The notes under the pieces were generated by a model, which was not told the origin of the DNA, made no database searches, and worked only from the letters and a program-made list of their open reading frames with translations. A stretch of DNA of 64,000 nucleotides from Xanthomonas albilineans (GTDB taxonomy: Bacteria; Pseudomonadota; Gammaproteobacteria; Xanthomonadales; Xanthomonadaceae), in NCBI RefSeq assembly GCF_002939705.1, contig NZ_MDCB01000001.1, forward strand, positions 248,001 to 312,000. The letters run 5' to 3'. Each line of letters starts with the position of its first letter. The stretch's first letter is position 1. The position numbers were made by a program, and so were the translations under genes. Below are positions 26,638-36,745 of this stretch, one piece after another.

Positions 26638-29469
26638 ATGTCCACAGCTATTCTGCGTGGCGAAACGGAGCATCTGGGCGTGGATCAAGGCCTCATTGCA
26701 AGCTTGCTGCAGCATCCGCTTACCTCGGCACTTGTCCTGCTGGACGCCGAAGGTAGGCCCCTGGCTGCCAACCAATCAGCGCAGATGCTGGGGTTGCCGC
26801 GCACCGTGGAGGCCTATGCCCAGCTCATGCGTGACGTGCGCGAGCGACTGGTCGATGGTGAGAACATGCTGGCCTGCACGCTGCCGGGTACCGCTGGGCG
26901 GCGACTGGACGGTTGGTTGCGCTGCGTACGCGACGAGAGCGGCGCCCTGCTTGCTTACACCTTGAGCGTTCCCGAGCCGGTCGGTAGCGATGGCGCCACG
27001 CGCTGGGAGATTGCTCTGGACAGTGCTGACCACGGCCTATGGGACTGGGACATTCCCAGCGACAAGATCTTCCGTTCCGAGCGCTGGAAGCAGATGCTTG
27101 GTTACGCTGGCGACGCCCCGGTCCACGGTTTCAACAGCTTGCTGCCGCTCGTACATGGCCAGGACAAGGAACGCCTGCAACAGGCGATCCGTGCCCATTT
27201 CGAGGGTCGTACCGCGACCTATATGTGCGAGTTCCGCCTACGCGGGCAGGACGGGCAGTGGCACTGGATCCTGGACCGTGGCCGGATCGTAGCGCGGACC
27301 GCCGACGGTCGTCCGCTGCGTATGGTTGGCACGCATACGGATATCCACGAACAGAAGCTTTTGGAGCAGCGTCTGCTTGACCAACAGACCTTGCTGCGTG
27401 AGGCACAGCGCATGACTGGCATGGGAAGTTGGTCCTGGGACCCGCGACATGACCAGTTCTGGTGCTCGCACGAGTTCCAACGTGTCACTGGCTTGAACGA
27501 ACAGCAGGTGCCGAACAGCCGCGGTTGGCTGCGTCTGCTCAGTCGTGATTCGTCGGCGCAATTGGTCTCGATCTGGCGCCGCATGTTGAGCGATAAAAAA
27601 CCTGTCAATTTCGATGTGGAACTGCCGCTTGGCAGTCAAGCGCCGTTGCATCTGCGGGTCTGGGCACAGCCGCAATTGGAGGGCGACGGCACCATTCAAC
27701 GCGTTTTAGGCCAGGTCCAGAACATCACCGAGCAGCGCCAGACCGATGCGCTGATTCGCTGGCGTACCGAACTACTCAACCGTGTCTCGGCGCTAGGCAA
27801 GATCGGTGGCTGCGAGATCGAAGTGTCCACCCGGCGGATGCAGTGGACCGAGGAGTGCTATCGCATCCACGGCTTGCGCAAGGAAACCATCGAGCTTGAC
27901 CAGGCGCTTTCGCTATACACACAAGACTCGCGCGATGCGTTCGAGGCTGCGTTAGCGCGGATCGTCGAAGGTAGTCTTCCGGAGCAGTTGGACCTGTGTT
28001 TCCATCGTCCGTCGGGCCAGCGTATCTGGGTGCAGGTCCTGATCGAGCTGGACGAACGCGATGGTCTACCGCCTCGCTTCGTGGTGCTGTTTCGCGACAT
28101 CACTCACGAACGCGAGGCCAACGAACGCATCGAACTGCTGGCGCACTACGATCTGTTGACCGGACTGCCGAACCGACAATTATTGCGCGAACAGTCCGAA
28201 AAGGCAATGCACGATGCGATAGAACGAGGCAGCACGTTGGCGATGCTGTTCGTCAATTTGGATGGTTTCAAAAGTATCAATGATTCTTTCGGTCATGCCG
28301 CTGGCGATGCCTTGTTGAAGTTGGCCGCATCGCGGATGCACCAGCAACTGCGTACCAGCGACCTGTTGGCTCGCTTAAGCGGTGACGAGTTCGTTCTGGT
28401 ATTGCGCGATCTGGCCGAACCCGGCGACGCTGGACACGTCGCCCGCAAGCTAATCACGGCGCTGGCCGAGCCGTTGCCCAATGGCGAGAACGTCATCAAA
28501 ATCGGTGCCAGCATCGGCATCGCGCTGATGGAAGAGGGACGTCAGGATTTCGATAGTCTGCTGCGCGCAGCCGACGCGGCGATGTATGCGGCCAAGGAAT
28601 CCGGCCGCAATACCTGTCACTACTACAGCCAGGACGTGTTGCTACGCGCGCAGCGGCGTCTGGAGATCGAGCACGCGCTGCATGGAGCGCTGGACCGCGA
28701 GGAATTCTCGCTGGTGTACCAGCCGCTGGTGCATACGGTAGAGGGGCATCCGCCGGCGATCGAAGCGCTCCTGCGTTGGTACCGTCCTGGCCATGGCCAT
28801 TGCAATCCGGCCGAATTCATCCCGATCGCGGAAGAGTGCGGGGAGATCGTGCGCCTGGGCGACTGGGTGATCAGCGAGGCCTGCCGCCAGGCAGCAGCCT
28901 GGCATGAGGCCGGGCTGAGTTTCGACCGGATCTCGGTCAACGTCTCGGCGATGCAGTTACGTGACCGTGGCTTCGCCGAGCGGGTGATCGAGCTATGCCA
29001 GCGCAACGGTTGGTCTCCGAAGCGACTGGAACTGGAACTGACTGAGTCCGCCTTGATCCGCGACAGTGAATCGTTACGGCGCTGCTTCGAACTGTTCGAG
29101 CAGGAAGGCATACTGTTGGCGGTGGACGATTTCGGTACCGGATTTTCCAATTTGCACTACCTCAATCGTTTCCCAGTGCAACGGCTCAAGATCGACCGCA
29201 GCTTCGTGCAGGACATGTTGCACGACAGCGGTACCGCCAAGGTCACCCAGGCGATCGTGCAACTGGGTCACGCATTGGGGATGCAGGTGGTGGCAGAGGG
29301 GGTTGAAACAGTGCAGGAGGATGAGCTGCTGCGCGAACAGGGCTGCGACGAAATCCAGGGCTATCTGCACTCGCGGCCGCTACCGCCGCGTGAACTGGCC
29401 GCATGGTTGCGTGCGCGCCAGCATGCCGTATCGGCATCTCAACCGTGCCTGGAGCTGGCGACGCCGTGA
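26638..29469 (+). CDS. Multi-PAS diguanylate cyclase/phosphodiesterase (GGDEF-EAL)
   Basis: 943 residues from ATG (MSTAILRGETEHLG); a GTG five codons earlier is an alternative. Three to four PAS/PAC units (about 25-500) with DIHEQKL and QNITEQRQ PAC ends are followed by GGDEF (LARLSGDEFVLVL, an SGDEF variant compatible with activity) and EAL (IEALLRW, NVSAMQL, LELTESAL, VDDFGTGFSN, LKIDRSF, VVAEGVET), all intact. It is therefore likely an active c-di-GMP enzyme, cytoplasmic, with sensory control by PAS domains. It is divergent from the kinase gene and contrasts with the degenerate protein two genes away. Confidence 0.92.
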   Translation: MSTAILRGETEHLGVDQGLIASLLQHPLTSALVLLDAEGRPLAANQSAQMLGLPRTVEAYAQLMRDVRERLVDGENMLACTLPGTAGRRLDGWLRCVRDESGALLAYTLSVPEPVGSDGATRWEIALDSADHGLWDWDIPSDKIFRSERWKQMLGYAGDAPVHGFNSLLPLVHGQDKERLQQAIRAHFEGRTATYMCEFRLRGQDGQWHWILDRGRIVARTADGRPLRMVGTHTDIHEQKLLEQRLLDQQTLLREAQRMTGMGSWSWDPRHDQFWCSHEFQRVTGLNEQQVPNSRGWLRLLSRDSSAQLVSIWRRMLSDKKPVNFDVELPLGSQAPLHLRVWAQPQLEGDGTIQRVLGQVQNITEQRQTDALIRWRTELLNRVSALGKIGGCEIEVSTRRMQWTEECYRIHGLRKETIELDQALSLYTQDSRDAFEAALARIVEGSLPEQLDLCFHRPSGQRIWVQVLIELDERDGLPPRFVVLFRDITHEREANERIELLAHYDLLTGLPNRQLLREQSEKAMHDAIERGSTLAMLFVNLDGFKSINDSFGHAAGDALLKLAASRMHQQLRTSDLLARLSGDEFVLVLRDLAEPGDAGHVARKLITALAEPLPNGENVIKIGASIGIALMEEGRQDFDSLLRAADAAMYAAKESGRNTCHYYSQDVLLRAQRRLEIEHALHGALDREEFSLVYQPLVHTVEGHPPAIEALLRWYRPGHGHCNPAEFIPIAEECGEIVRLGDWVISEACRQAAAWHEAGLSFDRISVNVSAMQLRDRGFAERVIELCQRNGWSPKRLELELTESALIRDSESLRRCFELFEQEGILLAVDDFGTGFSNLHYLNRFPVQRLKIDRSFVQDMLHDSGTAKVTQAIVQLGHALGMQVVAEGVETVQEDELLREQGCDEIQGYLHSRPLPPRELAAWLRARQHAVSASQPCLELATP

Positions 29470-30048
29470 ATGTACGCCAGCCCTGATCACGGGCTGGACT
29501 TGCGGTAGCTGATGGGCTGGCTATACTGCGCCCCCATCGTTCCCGGCCAGAGGCCACTCACCTTGGACAGTCATCCTAGACCGAAGCTGCTGCAGCTGCC
29601 GAGCTGACAGGATTGCCATGGTCTGGGTTGTCCCAGATGGGTCCCGTCCGCTCAGGACGGGATCATTCGCTAGCCTCGTTGCGATGCTGGCGCGATTTCC
29701 GCAAGACGCAAGCTCGATCCGCGAAGACTCCAAGCGTTGGCCTATGGCATTTCCGCATCCGGAGCCGTCCATGTGCCTGTCATCGCGATTGCTATTGCCC
29801 GCTACCACGAGGACGGCTAGTCCGTCTCCACACCTGCGCTGGCGTGCGCTGCGGCGCGCCTCAGCCCAGCGATACAGGCGCGTGCGCGCTGCCGCATGCC
29901 GGTCGTCCGTTATCGCGTAGGGACTCGCCGAAAGGGGTTGACCCGCAGCGTACATTTTTCCCGCTCAGACTGAGCGTTCGGCTGCGCGATCGCGCCAGCG
30001 TATTTTTCAATTGCCGCGGCTTGTTGCCGCCTTTGCCGGATCTTCCAT
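29470..30048. other. Long intergenic region upstream of ABC transporter genes
   Basis: 579 bp without a supported gene. It holds one clear hairpin (29642-29662). Open frames on both strands reach about 145 codons but have arginine/serine-rich compositions typical of out-of-frame high-GC DNA, and no domain is recognisable. The last 120 bases are richer in A+T and probably contain the promoter of the permease gene. No known riboswitch pattern was recognised. Confidence 0.5.
29642..29662 (+). terminator. Hairpin downstream of the GGDEF-EAL gene
   Basis: TCCCGTCC, loop GCTCA, GGACGGGA: perfect 8-bp stem, 170 bp past the stop codon. No T-run follows, so termination is uncertain; it may instead be a leader element of the downstream operon. 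Confidence 0.4.
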
Positions 30049-31803
30049 ATGGTTCCATTCGTTCGTGACCGTTCCGCGCCCGGACAGAGCGAGATACGTC
30101 CCGGTGTGTTGCCCAACCTGCACGATCTGATGGTGTTCGCATTGCTGCTGGGGTTGGGTGTGCTGTTGCTGCACGGTGCTGCCGACATGCGCGCGCCGCT
30201 GCCGCCGCCCGGCACAACCTCGGTGTCGCTAGACCTGTGGCAACTACCTGAGTATGGCCTGCGCACGACCTTGCGTATGTTTGCGGCAATGGCGGCCTCG
30301 TTGTTGTTCACCTTCGTGGTGGCGACTCTGGCAGCCAAGAGCCGACGCGCCGAGCGGGTGATCGTGCCAGCCCTGGACATCCTGCAGTCGGTGCCGGTGC
30401 TGGGCTTCCTTACCTTCACCGTGACTTTCTTCCTTGGCCTGTTCCCAGGGCGGCAGATCGGCGCCGAGTTGGCCTCGATCTTCGCCATTTTCACCAGCCA
30501 AGCTTGGAATATGGCGTTCTCGTTCTACCAGTCCCTGCGCAATGTGCCGCGCGATCTGGACGAGGTGGCCCGAGGTTTCGGCATGAGCGCCTGGCAGCGG
30601 TTCTGGCGGCTGGAAGCGCCCTATGCGACTCCGTCGCTGATCTGGAACATGATGATGTCGATGTCCGGCGGTTGGTTTTTCGTCGTCGCTTCGGAGGCCA
30701 TCACCGTTGGCGATCACACCCTTGAGCTGCCTGGCATCGGCGCCTATCTGGCACTGGCGATCGGCCAGCGCAACTTCGGCGCGGTCGCTTGGGCGGTCCT
30801 GGCGATGGCGGTGCTGATCGCACTGTACGACCAATTGCTGTTCCGCCCCATCGTTGCCTGGTCGGACAAGTTCCGTGCCGAGTTGACCGCCTCGCAGAAC
30901 AAGCCGCAGTCCTGGTTGTACGACTTGCTTCGGCGCACACGCCTGGTCAAGCGCCTGGCCGCGCCATTGTCCTGGGCCTGGCAGCGCACTTTGCTGCTGC
31001 GATGGGCGCCGCGACGAGCGTCGGTGAGCACAGCGGAGGCGTCCCGGGGGCGCGGCGCGATCTGGGGTGATCGCTTCTGGAGTGTCTCGCTGGCTGCCGC
31101 GGGATTGACTGCGGCCTGGTTCGCCTTCGACTACGGCCGCCGCCATCTAAGTCTGCACGATCTGGGCGATGCGTTCTGCGGCGGCCTGGCCACGTTGCTG
31201 CGGGTGGTGGTACTGATTGCGCTGGCCAGCCTGGTATGGGTGCCGATTGGGGTCTGGATCGGTCTACGTCCGAAGGTGGCGCAGCGGGTGCAGCCGTTGG
31301 CGCAGTTCCTGGCCGCGTTCCCCGCCAACGTCCTATTCCCGTTTGCGGTTTTGGCGATCGTCGCCACTGGCGCCAATCCGAACATCTGGCTGTCGCCACT
31401 GATGATATTGGGGACGCAGTGGTACATCCTGTTCAATGTGATTGCCGGCGCCAGTGCTTTTCCCACCGACCTGCGCGAGGCCGCCACCATCTACCGGCTG
31501 CGCTCGTGGACATGGTGGCGGCGGGTGATTCTGCCGGGCATTTTCCCGTATTACGTGACTGGCGCGCTGACGGCCTCTGGCGGCTCCTGGAATGCCAGCA
31601 TCGTGGCCGAACTTGCCAGTTGGGGAGATCGCCATGTGCAGGCCTACGGCCTGGGCTCCTATATCGCTCGTGCCACCGCTGCTGGCGACGGCGCACGGGT
31701 TCTGCTCGGCGTGGCGGTGATGTCGCTGTTCGTGAGTATCTTCAATCGTGCGGTGTGGCGGCGGCTATATGTCTTCGCCGAACGCCGCCTGCGTTTCGAC
31801 TGA
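30049..31803 (+). CDS. ABC transporter permease with two fused BPD-type membrane domains
   Basis: 584 residues with about 12 membrane helices in two related halves. Each half carries the inner-membrane permease EAA-like loop: EVARGFGMSAWQRFWRLEAP in the first, EAATIYRLRSWTWWRRVILP in the second. The halves resemble SsuC/TauC/NrtB permeases, so this single chain probably replaces a permease dimer. The ATPase gene follows after 16 bp. No substrate-binding protein gene is adjacent. The substrate cannot be deduced; nitrate, sulfonate and bicarbonate transporters use this fold, but some relatives serve other substrates. Confidence 0.88.
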   Translation: MVPFVRDRSAPGQSEIRPGVLPNLHDLMVFALLLGLGVLLLHGAADMRAPLPPPGTTSVSLDLWQLPEYGLRTTLRMFAAMAASLLFTFVVATLAAKSRRAERVIVPALDILQSVPVLGFLTFTVTFFLGLFPGRQIGAELASIFAIFTSQAWNMAFSFYQSLRNVPRDLDEVARGFGMSAWQRFWRLEAPYATPSLIWNMMMSMSGGWFFVVASEAITVGDHTLELPGIGAYLALAIGQRNFGAVAWAVLAMAVLIALYDQLLFRPIVAWSDKFRAELTASQNKPQSWLYDLLRRTRLVKRLAAPLSWAWQRTLLLRWAPRRASVSTAEASRGRGAIWGDRFWSVSLAAAGLTAAWFAFDYGRRHLSLHDLGDAFCGGLATLLRVVVLIALASLVWVPIGVWIGLRPKVAQRVQPLAQFLAAFPANVLFPFAVLAIVATGANPNIWLSPLMILGTQWYILFNVIAGASAFPTDLREAATIYRLRSWTWWRRVILPGIFPYYVTGALTASGGSWNASIVAELASWGDRHVQAYGLGSYIARATAAGDGARVLLGVAVMSLFVSIFNRAVWRRLYVFAERRLRFD

Positions 31804-31819
31804 CCCAGGGAGACCGATC

Positions 31820-33139
31820 ATGAGCTTTTCCGCAAGCGCTCCCGAGCGCGCCCCGCTGGTCCGCGTACAGGGTGTGCGCAAGAGCTACGACAAGGGCGGG
31901 GCAACCCCGTTGGTGGTGCTGGAGGACGTCGACCTGACCCTGAACTCTGGGCAGATCGTCGGTCTACTCGGCCGTTCCGGTTCGGGCAAGTCGACCTTAC
32001 TGCGTGCCATCGCCGGCTTGCTACAGCCCAGCGCCGGCAGCATTGCCTTCCGCGACGCTGCGCCGGATCAAGCGCCGGACGACATTGCGATGGTATTCCA
32101 GAGTTTCGCGTTGTTCCCTTGGTTGACCGTACTGCAGAACGTGGAAGTGGGACTGGAGGCGCGTGGGGTGGCGGTCGACGAAAGGCGCCGCCGCTCCTTG
32201 GCAGCGATCGACCTGATCGGCCTGGATGGCTACGAAGGCGCTTACCCGAAGGAGTTGTCCGGAGGCATGCGCCAGCGCGTGGGTCTGGCGCGGGCGCTGG
32301 TGGTGCGCCCCAAGCTGCTGCTGATGGACGAGCCCTTCTCTGCGCTGGACGTGCTGACAGCCGAAACCTTGCGCACCGACCTGCTGGATCTGTGGTCGGA
32401 AGGTCGCATGCCGATCGAATCGATCCTGATGGTGACCCACAACATCGAGGAAGCGGTGTTGATGTGCGACCGTATCGTGATCTTCGGTGCCAATCCGGGG
32501 CGAGTGATTGGCGAGATCCAGGTCACGCTGCCACAGCCGCGCAATCGCCTGGCGCCAGCGTTCCGCGCGCTGGTCGACGACATCTACGCGCGCATGACGT
32601 CCAGCCCGCAGCGGCCGCATGCGCGCGAGGGCGTGTTCCCCGGTAGCGGCATCGCCATGGTGCTGCCGCGGGTGTCGAGTAATCTTCTGGCTGGCCTGAT
32701 CGAGGCGGTTGCAGCTGAGCCTTACCATGGCCGCGCCGACTTGCCGCCACTGGCGGCCAGCCTGCAATTGGAAGTCGATGAGCTTTTCCCGATTGCCGAG
32801 ACCCTGCAATTGTTGCGTTTTGCCGTCTTCGAACAGGGCGATCTGCAGTTGACCCCTGCGGGGCAGCGCTTCGCCGAACTCGGCACCGATGCGCGCAAGC
32901 AACTGTTTGCCCAGCACCTAGCGACCTATGTGCCGCTGGCCGCGCACATCCGTCGCGTGCTCGACGAGCGCCCAGCGCACCATGCGCCGGCACGCCGCTT
33001 CCGCGACGAACTGGAGGATCACATGTCAGAGGACTACGCGATGGAAACCGTGCAGGCGGTGACCAGCTGGGCGCGCTACGCCGAATATTTCGCCTACGAC
33101 AAGCAGGCGGACTTGTTCTCGTTGGAAAATCCGACTTGA
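31820..33139 (+). CDS. ABC transporter ATPase with C-terminal AAA-associated domain
   Basis: 439 residues. The ATPase part (about 10-270) has Walker A GRSGSGKSTLL, signature LSGGMRQRVGLARAL, Walker B LLLMDEPFSALD and the switch histidine in MVTHNIEEAV. Residues 290-435 form an extra C-terminal region (LIEAVAAEPYHGRADLPPLA, LQLTPAGQRFAELGTDARKQ) that matches my recollection of the AAA-associated C-terminal domain found on some NrtD/SsuB-like ATPases. It probably has a regulatory or winged-helix role. Start ATG is 16 bp after the permease stop with AGGGAGA ahead. Confidence 0.88.
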   Translation: MSFSASAPERAPLVRVQGVRKSYDKGGATPLVVLEDVDLTLNSGQIVGLLGRSGSGKSTLLRAIAGLLQPSAGSIAFRDAAPDQAPDDIAMVFQSFALFPWLTVLQNVEVGLEARGVAVDERRRRSLAAIDLIGLDGYEGAYPKELSGGMRQRVGLARALVVRPKLLLMDEPFSALDVLTAETLRTDLLDLWSEGRMPIESILMVTHNIEEAVLMCDRIVIFGANPGRVIGEIQVTLPQPRNRLAPAFRALVDDIYARMTSSPQRPHAREGVFPGSGIAMVLPRVSSNLLAGLIEAVAAEPYHGRADLPPLAASLQLEVDELFPIAETLQLLRFAVFEQGDLQLTPAGQRFAELGTDARKQLFAQHLATYVPLAAHIRRVLDERPAHHAPARRFRDELEDHMSEDYAMETVQAVTSWARYAEYFAYDKQADLFSLENPT

Positions 33140-33185
33140 AGGGGACGCGAATCAGCGACGTCAACGTGACAGCGGCGAGAATCGC

Positions 33186-33488
33186 TTAGTCGATGTCGTG
33201 CAAGACAAAATCGACGATCGGAGCCGGTGTGCCGGCAGCGTCGATGGCGGTTCCGTTCAGTCCCATGTCCCAGGCCAGACTGGCCCATACGCTGTCGGCA
33301 ATGCAGGCGCCCTGCGGCATGGAGGGGCGTGCTATGCGCATCTGGTACAGCTCGGCCTGGGCCAGTGTTTCCAATCTGCGCAGTATGCTGCCCGTCTGCT
33401 GACGCAGTGCCACTGCTGGAGCAACTGCGTCCGGTACCGGTGCGTCCGGTGCCGGGTCGCGCGGATCGCTGCGCTCATCGCAGGACAT
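33186..33488 (-). CDS. Small hypothetical protein
   Basis: 100 residues from MSCDERSDPRDPAPDAPVPD; the ATG has AGAGGT six bases upstream. The N-terminal third is proline/aspartate-rich, then a helix (QTGSILRRLETLAQAELYQM) and a hydrophobic C-terminus without a true membrane span. I do not recognise a family. It lies between convergent ABC ATPase and the co-oriented chemoreceptor gene. It could be a small accessory protein; the good ribosome site is the main argument that it is real. Confidence 0.5.
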   Translation of the reverse strand: MSCDERSDPRDPAPDAPVPDAVAPAVALRQQTGSILRRLETLAQAELYQMRIARPSMPQGACIADSVWASLAWDMGLNGTAIDAAGTPAPIVDFVLHDID

Positions 33489-33611
33489 GACCGCACCTCT
33501 GGATAGGGACTGGAAATACATCGGCTAGGCCAAGCGGGTAGGGCATAGACGACACGCCCCGGTAGAGCCGGGGACGTGTCGGTTCATAGCGCGGAAATGG
33601 TCACGGCAGGC

Positions 33612-34802
33612 TCAGAACAATTCCACCGTGCCTGCGCCCATGCTCTGCTGTGCCACCGGCTTGTGCGGTGGGCGCTCCCATTCCGTACGCATATCGCGCA
33701 GACGCTTACCGACCCGCTGCAGCGCATCGATCAGTTCGCTGTCGAATACTCCGCCGTTGCGGTGCAACAGTTCCTGGAGGGCCACTGCTTCGCGGTTGAT
33801 CGCGGCCAGTCGGTCCATGTGGGTATGCACGCCGCCAAGCGCCTGGGTCGCGATGTCCTCGAACTGCAGGGCGCGCACGGCTTCGGCGACACTGCTGTCG
33901 ATGGCGCGACCGCATTCGGAGATCTCGCGCATGCTGTCGCCGAGGGAGTGATTGATCGCGGCCACGTTATCCAACATCGCCGCTGCCTCGGCACGGGCCT
34001 CGCGGGAGCGGTCCATGTCGCGGGAGGCCATGTGCGAGACCGTCTCGCGCACCTTGGCGATCGCATCCTTGGAGCTGTGCGCCAGCTTGCGGATCTGCTC
34101 GTTGAAGGTGGTGGAACGCTCGGACAGATTGCGTACCTCGTCGGCCACCACCGCGAAGCCGCGGCCCGCTTCGCCGGCGCGCGCCGCTTCGATGGCCGCG
34201 TTCAACGCCAACAGGTTGGTCTGGTCGGCGATCGACTTGACATCCTCCAGCAGGGCGAAGATGCCGTCCAGGTGCTGCGACATGTCGTCGATGTAGTGCA
34301 CCGTGGTGGTGCTCTGGCCGCTGACTTGTTCCAGCGCTTCCACCAACTGTTCCATGCGCTGGCTGGCATGTTGGGCGAAGCGGGCCACGTCCACCCCTGT
34401 ACCGCCATCTTCGCCAGTGCGATCCACGATCCGTGCCAGCGCCACGCTCTGCTGACGGGATTTGCGATTCATCGCTTCGAAGCTGTTTCCCAGGCCGCTG
34501 ACCGCCTGGCGGATCAGTTCGCGGGCACGTTCGATATCGCTGCGTGACCCATCGATCTCATTGCCCACGAAGCTCCGCAGCTCGTTCAGCAACTGATCCT
34601 GTTCACGCATGATTTTGGCCTGCTCCGGCGAGCGCCGGCTTTGGCTGTATGCGGTCCAGGCGGCGAAGCCCAACCAACTCAACGTCATCGTGGTGAGAAT
34701 GGCCCAGCGGACCGGGGCTGGCCAATCCAAGCCGGCAGCAATGGGGAACAGCAGCGTCAGGGCAAGCGGAGCGGCCAGACGGATCAGTAGGCGTGAATAC
34801 AT
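33612..34802 (-). CDS. Methyl-accepting chemotaxis protein without a periplasmic sensor domain
   Basis: 396 residues. Two helices near the N-terminus (about 3-24 and 34-53) form a hairpin with almost no periplasmic loop, followed directly by a long helical signalling domain. The hairpin tip [20 protein letters not shown] then [17 protein letters not shown] is the CheA/CheW contact region and is intact. No C-terminal CheR-docking pentapeptide is present (ends VELF). A sigma-28 promoter upstream has a predicted start at about 34824, which excludes the GTG at 34823 and favours the ATG used, with GAGAA eight bases ahead. Probably senses an internal or membrane signal. Confidence 0.9.
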   Translation of the reverse strand: MYSRLLIRLAAPLALTLLFPIAAGLDWPAPVRWAILTTMTLSWLGFAAWTAYSQSRRSPEQAKIMREQDQLLNELRSFVGNEIDGSRSDIERARELIRQAVSGLGNSFEAMNRKSRQQSVALARIVDRTGEDGGTGVDVARFAQHASQRMEQLVEALEQVSGQSTTTVHYIDDMSQHLDGIFALLEDVKSIADQTNLLALNAAIEAARAGEAGRGFAVVADEVRNLSERSTTFNEQIRKLAHSSKDAIAKVRETVSHMASRDMDRSREARAEAAAMLDNVAAINHSLGDSMREISECGRAIDSSVAEAVRALQFEDIATQALGGVHTHMDRLAAINREAVALQELLHRNGGVFDSELIDALQRVGKRLRDMRTEWERPPHKPVAQQSMGAGTVELF

Positions 34803-34830
34803 GGACGTTCTCGGCAAAGTCACGATTGCA

Positions 34831-34857
34831 GTATCGGCCGCCCCGTCGCGCTCTTTA
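34831..34857 (-). promoter_or_regulatory. Sigma-28 (FliA) promoter of the chemoreceptor gene
   Basis: Minus strand: CTAAAG, then GCCGATAC, with 15 bp between TAAA and GCCG. Spacing and boxes equal those of fliC and flgM. Predicted start lies about 20 bases before the chosen ATG. Confidence 0.88.
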
Positions 34858-34940
34858 GGTGCGGCCTCGCGCTGATCGTCGCGCGGTTGTCGGATACGTA
34901 ACCTAATACGGCCAGCCTGTGGTGGCGTCAGCGTTGACGT

Positions 34941-35555
34941 TCAGCGCAGTGCCAGGTCCACGGCTTCGCGCATGCGCCGCTTGGCAAGCAGGAAATCCCA
35001 CAGACTACCGCCCAGCTGTCGCCATAGTACCGCAGAGCGCACTGCGGCCAACAGCAGGGCACGGATCTCCGCGACCACCCCCGCCTGACCCAGATAGTGT
35101 GGATTCCCTTGCACCATCACCCGAGGACGTAAGTGACTGATAGTTCCAGCATAGAGCTGGCCCAGTGCTTCGATCACCTCAGGATGTGTGCTGTCGCCAT
35201 GCTGTTTCAGCAGCAAGGCGGTCCGGGCGATGCCGACGCTGATTTTGGCGTCGGTTTCGGTGTCGCTGACGAGACGGCGCTCCAATTGGATTACCGCCAT
35301 CGCCAGCCGTGGCAGGACCTCGTCCTGACCCTGGTTGCGAAAGTACTGGTGCAATAAGCGCATGCCAGGCACCAAGTCGCTGCGGTGGCCGTAAACCGCC
35401 TCCGCGCTCGGTGCATCGATCCGAAACACGCTGTCGAGCAGAGTGCGCACCAGCGATGCCTCCGAATGGCCGGTTTCGGCGATGCGGCGTACCTGTTGCA
35501 GGGCCTGGGCCATGCCTGCCAGCGCCAGCATACGCGTGTCCATGGTGTCGATCAT
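34941..35555 (-). CDS. hflD: HflD-family protein (DUF489)
   Basis: 204 residues. [20 protein letters not shown], the [19 protein letters not shown] segment and [20 protein letters not shown] are the conserved HflD blocks. In E. coli HflD lies next to mnmA and interacts with phage lambda CII; its normal role is unclear. The start overlaps the mnmA stop by four bases, the same mnmA-hflD arrangement as in other gammaproteobacteria, which supports the name. Confidence 0.9.
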   Translation of the reverse strand: MIDTMDTRMLALAGMAQALQQVRRIAETGHSEASLVRTLLDSVFRIDAPSAEAVYGHRSDLVPGMRLLHQYFRNQGQDEVLPRLAMAVIQLERRLVSDTETDAKISVGIARTALLLKQHGDSTHPEVIEALGQLYAGTISHLRPRVMVQGNPHYLGQAGVVAEIRALLLAAVRSAVLWRQLGGSLWDFLLAKRRMREAVDLALR

Positions 35556-36745
35556 CGGTTGGTGTCCTCGTGTGTTGCAGGCGTCCGCTGCGCCAGGCGG
35601 CGCTCCAGCGGGGCATCGGTGGTGGCGATCACGGCTCCGCCCAGGCACTCCTCGCCCTGGTACAGCACCAGAGATTGCCCCGGAGTCACGGCCCGTTGCG
35701 GACGCGTGAACTGTACCGTCAGAGTGCCATCATCGCGGATCTCGACCATGCACGGTTCGTCGGCTTGCCGGTAGCGGGTTTGCGCACGACATGCGAAGTG
35801 CCGCGCTGGCGGTGCGCCGGCAATCCAATGGGCGCTTTCCGAGCGCAGTTGTGTGGCCATCAGATGGGGGCTGTCGCGGTCCTGGTCGACGTACAGCACA
35901 TTGCGCGCCACATCCTTGCCGATCACGTACCACGGCGCTGCGGCGCGGCCACGTACGCCACCGATGTTTAGGCCTTCGCGCTGGCCCAGGGTGAAATAGA
36001 ACACGCCGGGGTGCTCGGCCACGATCTGCTCGTGCGGGTCGCGGATCTCGCCGCGCCGGGCCGGCAGGTAGCGGCTGAGGAATGTGCGGAAGTCGCGTTC
36101 GCCGATGAAGCAGATGCCAGTGGAGTCCTTCTTGGCGTGGGTCGGCAAACCCGCCTGGCGGGCGATGCGTCGCACCTGTTCCTTGGGCAGCTCGCCCACG
36201 GGAAACAGGGTCGCAGCGAGTTGTGCCTGGCCCAACTGGTGCAGGAAATAGCTTTGGTCCTTGTTGCGATCCAGCCCGCGCAGCAGCCGCCAACGGCGAT
36301 CGACGAATGCCACCCGCGCGTAGTGGCCGGTCGCGATCCGCTCGGCGCCAAGGTCGCGTGCCGCGTCTAGGAAATGCTTGAACTTGACCTCGCGATTGCA
36401 TAGTACGTCCGGGTTGGGAGTGCGCCCAGCGGCGTATTCGGCGAGGAAGTGTGCGAATACGCCTTGCCAGTATTCTTTGGAGAAGTCGCGAAAATGGAAT
36501 GGAATGCCGAGCATTCCGCAGACCGCCACCGCATCGCGTCGGTCTGCTTCGGCGCGGCATGTGGTCGCTTTTGGTTTTCTGTCTTCAGCGATGCTCGCGC
36601 TGTCGTGCACATCGCCGTTGCCGTCGTCTGCCCAGTTCTGCATGAACAGCCCAGAAACCGTGTGCCCCTGTTGCACCAGTTGCCAAGCCGCTACCGACGA
36701 ATCCACCCCCCCGGAGACGCCGACCATGATGCGTGTTGTGCTCAT
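35552..36745 (-). CDS. mnmA: tRNA 2-thiouridylase MnmA (with an extra segment)
   Basis: 397 residues. The PP-loop [20 protein letters not shown] binds ATP; the catalytic cysteines are in [11 protein letters not shown] and [12 protein letters not shown]. MnmA adds sulfur at C2 of U34 in tRNA Glu, Gln and Lys. The start overlaps the nudix gene by four bases. Residues 46-62 ([17 protein letters not shown]) lie between GNGD and [14 protein letters not shown], where E. coli and, as I recall, other Xanthomonas enzymes have no extra residues. The frame and downstream domains are intact, so the protein may tolerate this insertion. Confidence 0.93.
   Translation of the reverse strand: MSTTRIMVGVSGGVDSSVAAWQLVQQGHTVSGLFMQNWADDGNGDVHDSASIAEDRKPKATTCRAEADRRDAVAVCGMLGIPFHFRDFSKEYWQGVFAHFLAEYAAGRTPNPDVLCNREVKFKHFLDAARDLGAERIATGHYARVAFVDRRWRLLRGLDRNKDQSYFLHQLGQAQLAATLFPVGELPKEQVRRIARQAGLPTHAKKDSTGICFIGERDFRTFLSRYLPARRGEIRDPHEQIVAEHPGVFYFTLGQREGLNIGGVRGRAAAPWYVIGKDVARNVLYVDQDRDSPHLMATQLRSESAHWIAGAPPARHFACRAQTRYRQADEPCMVEIRDDGTLTVQFTRPQRAVTPGQSLVLYQGEECLGGAVIATTDAPLERRLAQRTPATHEDTNR

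Noticed and set aside
29521-29955. 144-codon minus-strand frame in the gap upstream of the ABC genes
   Set aside because: No ribosome site, no homology that I recognise, composition like non-coding high-GC DNA.
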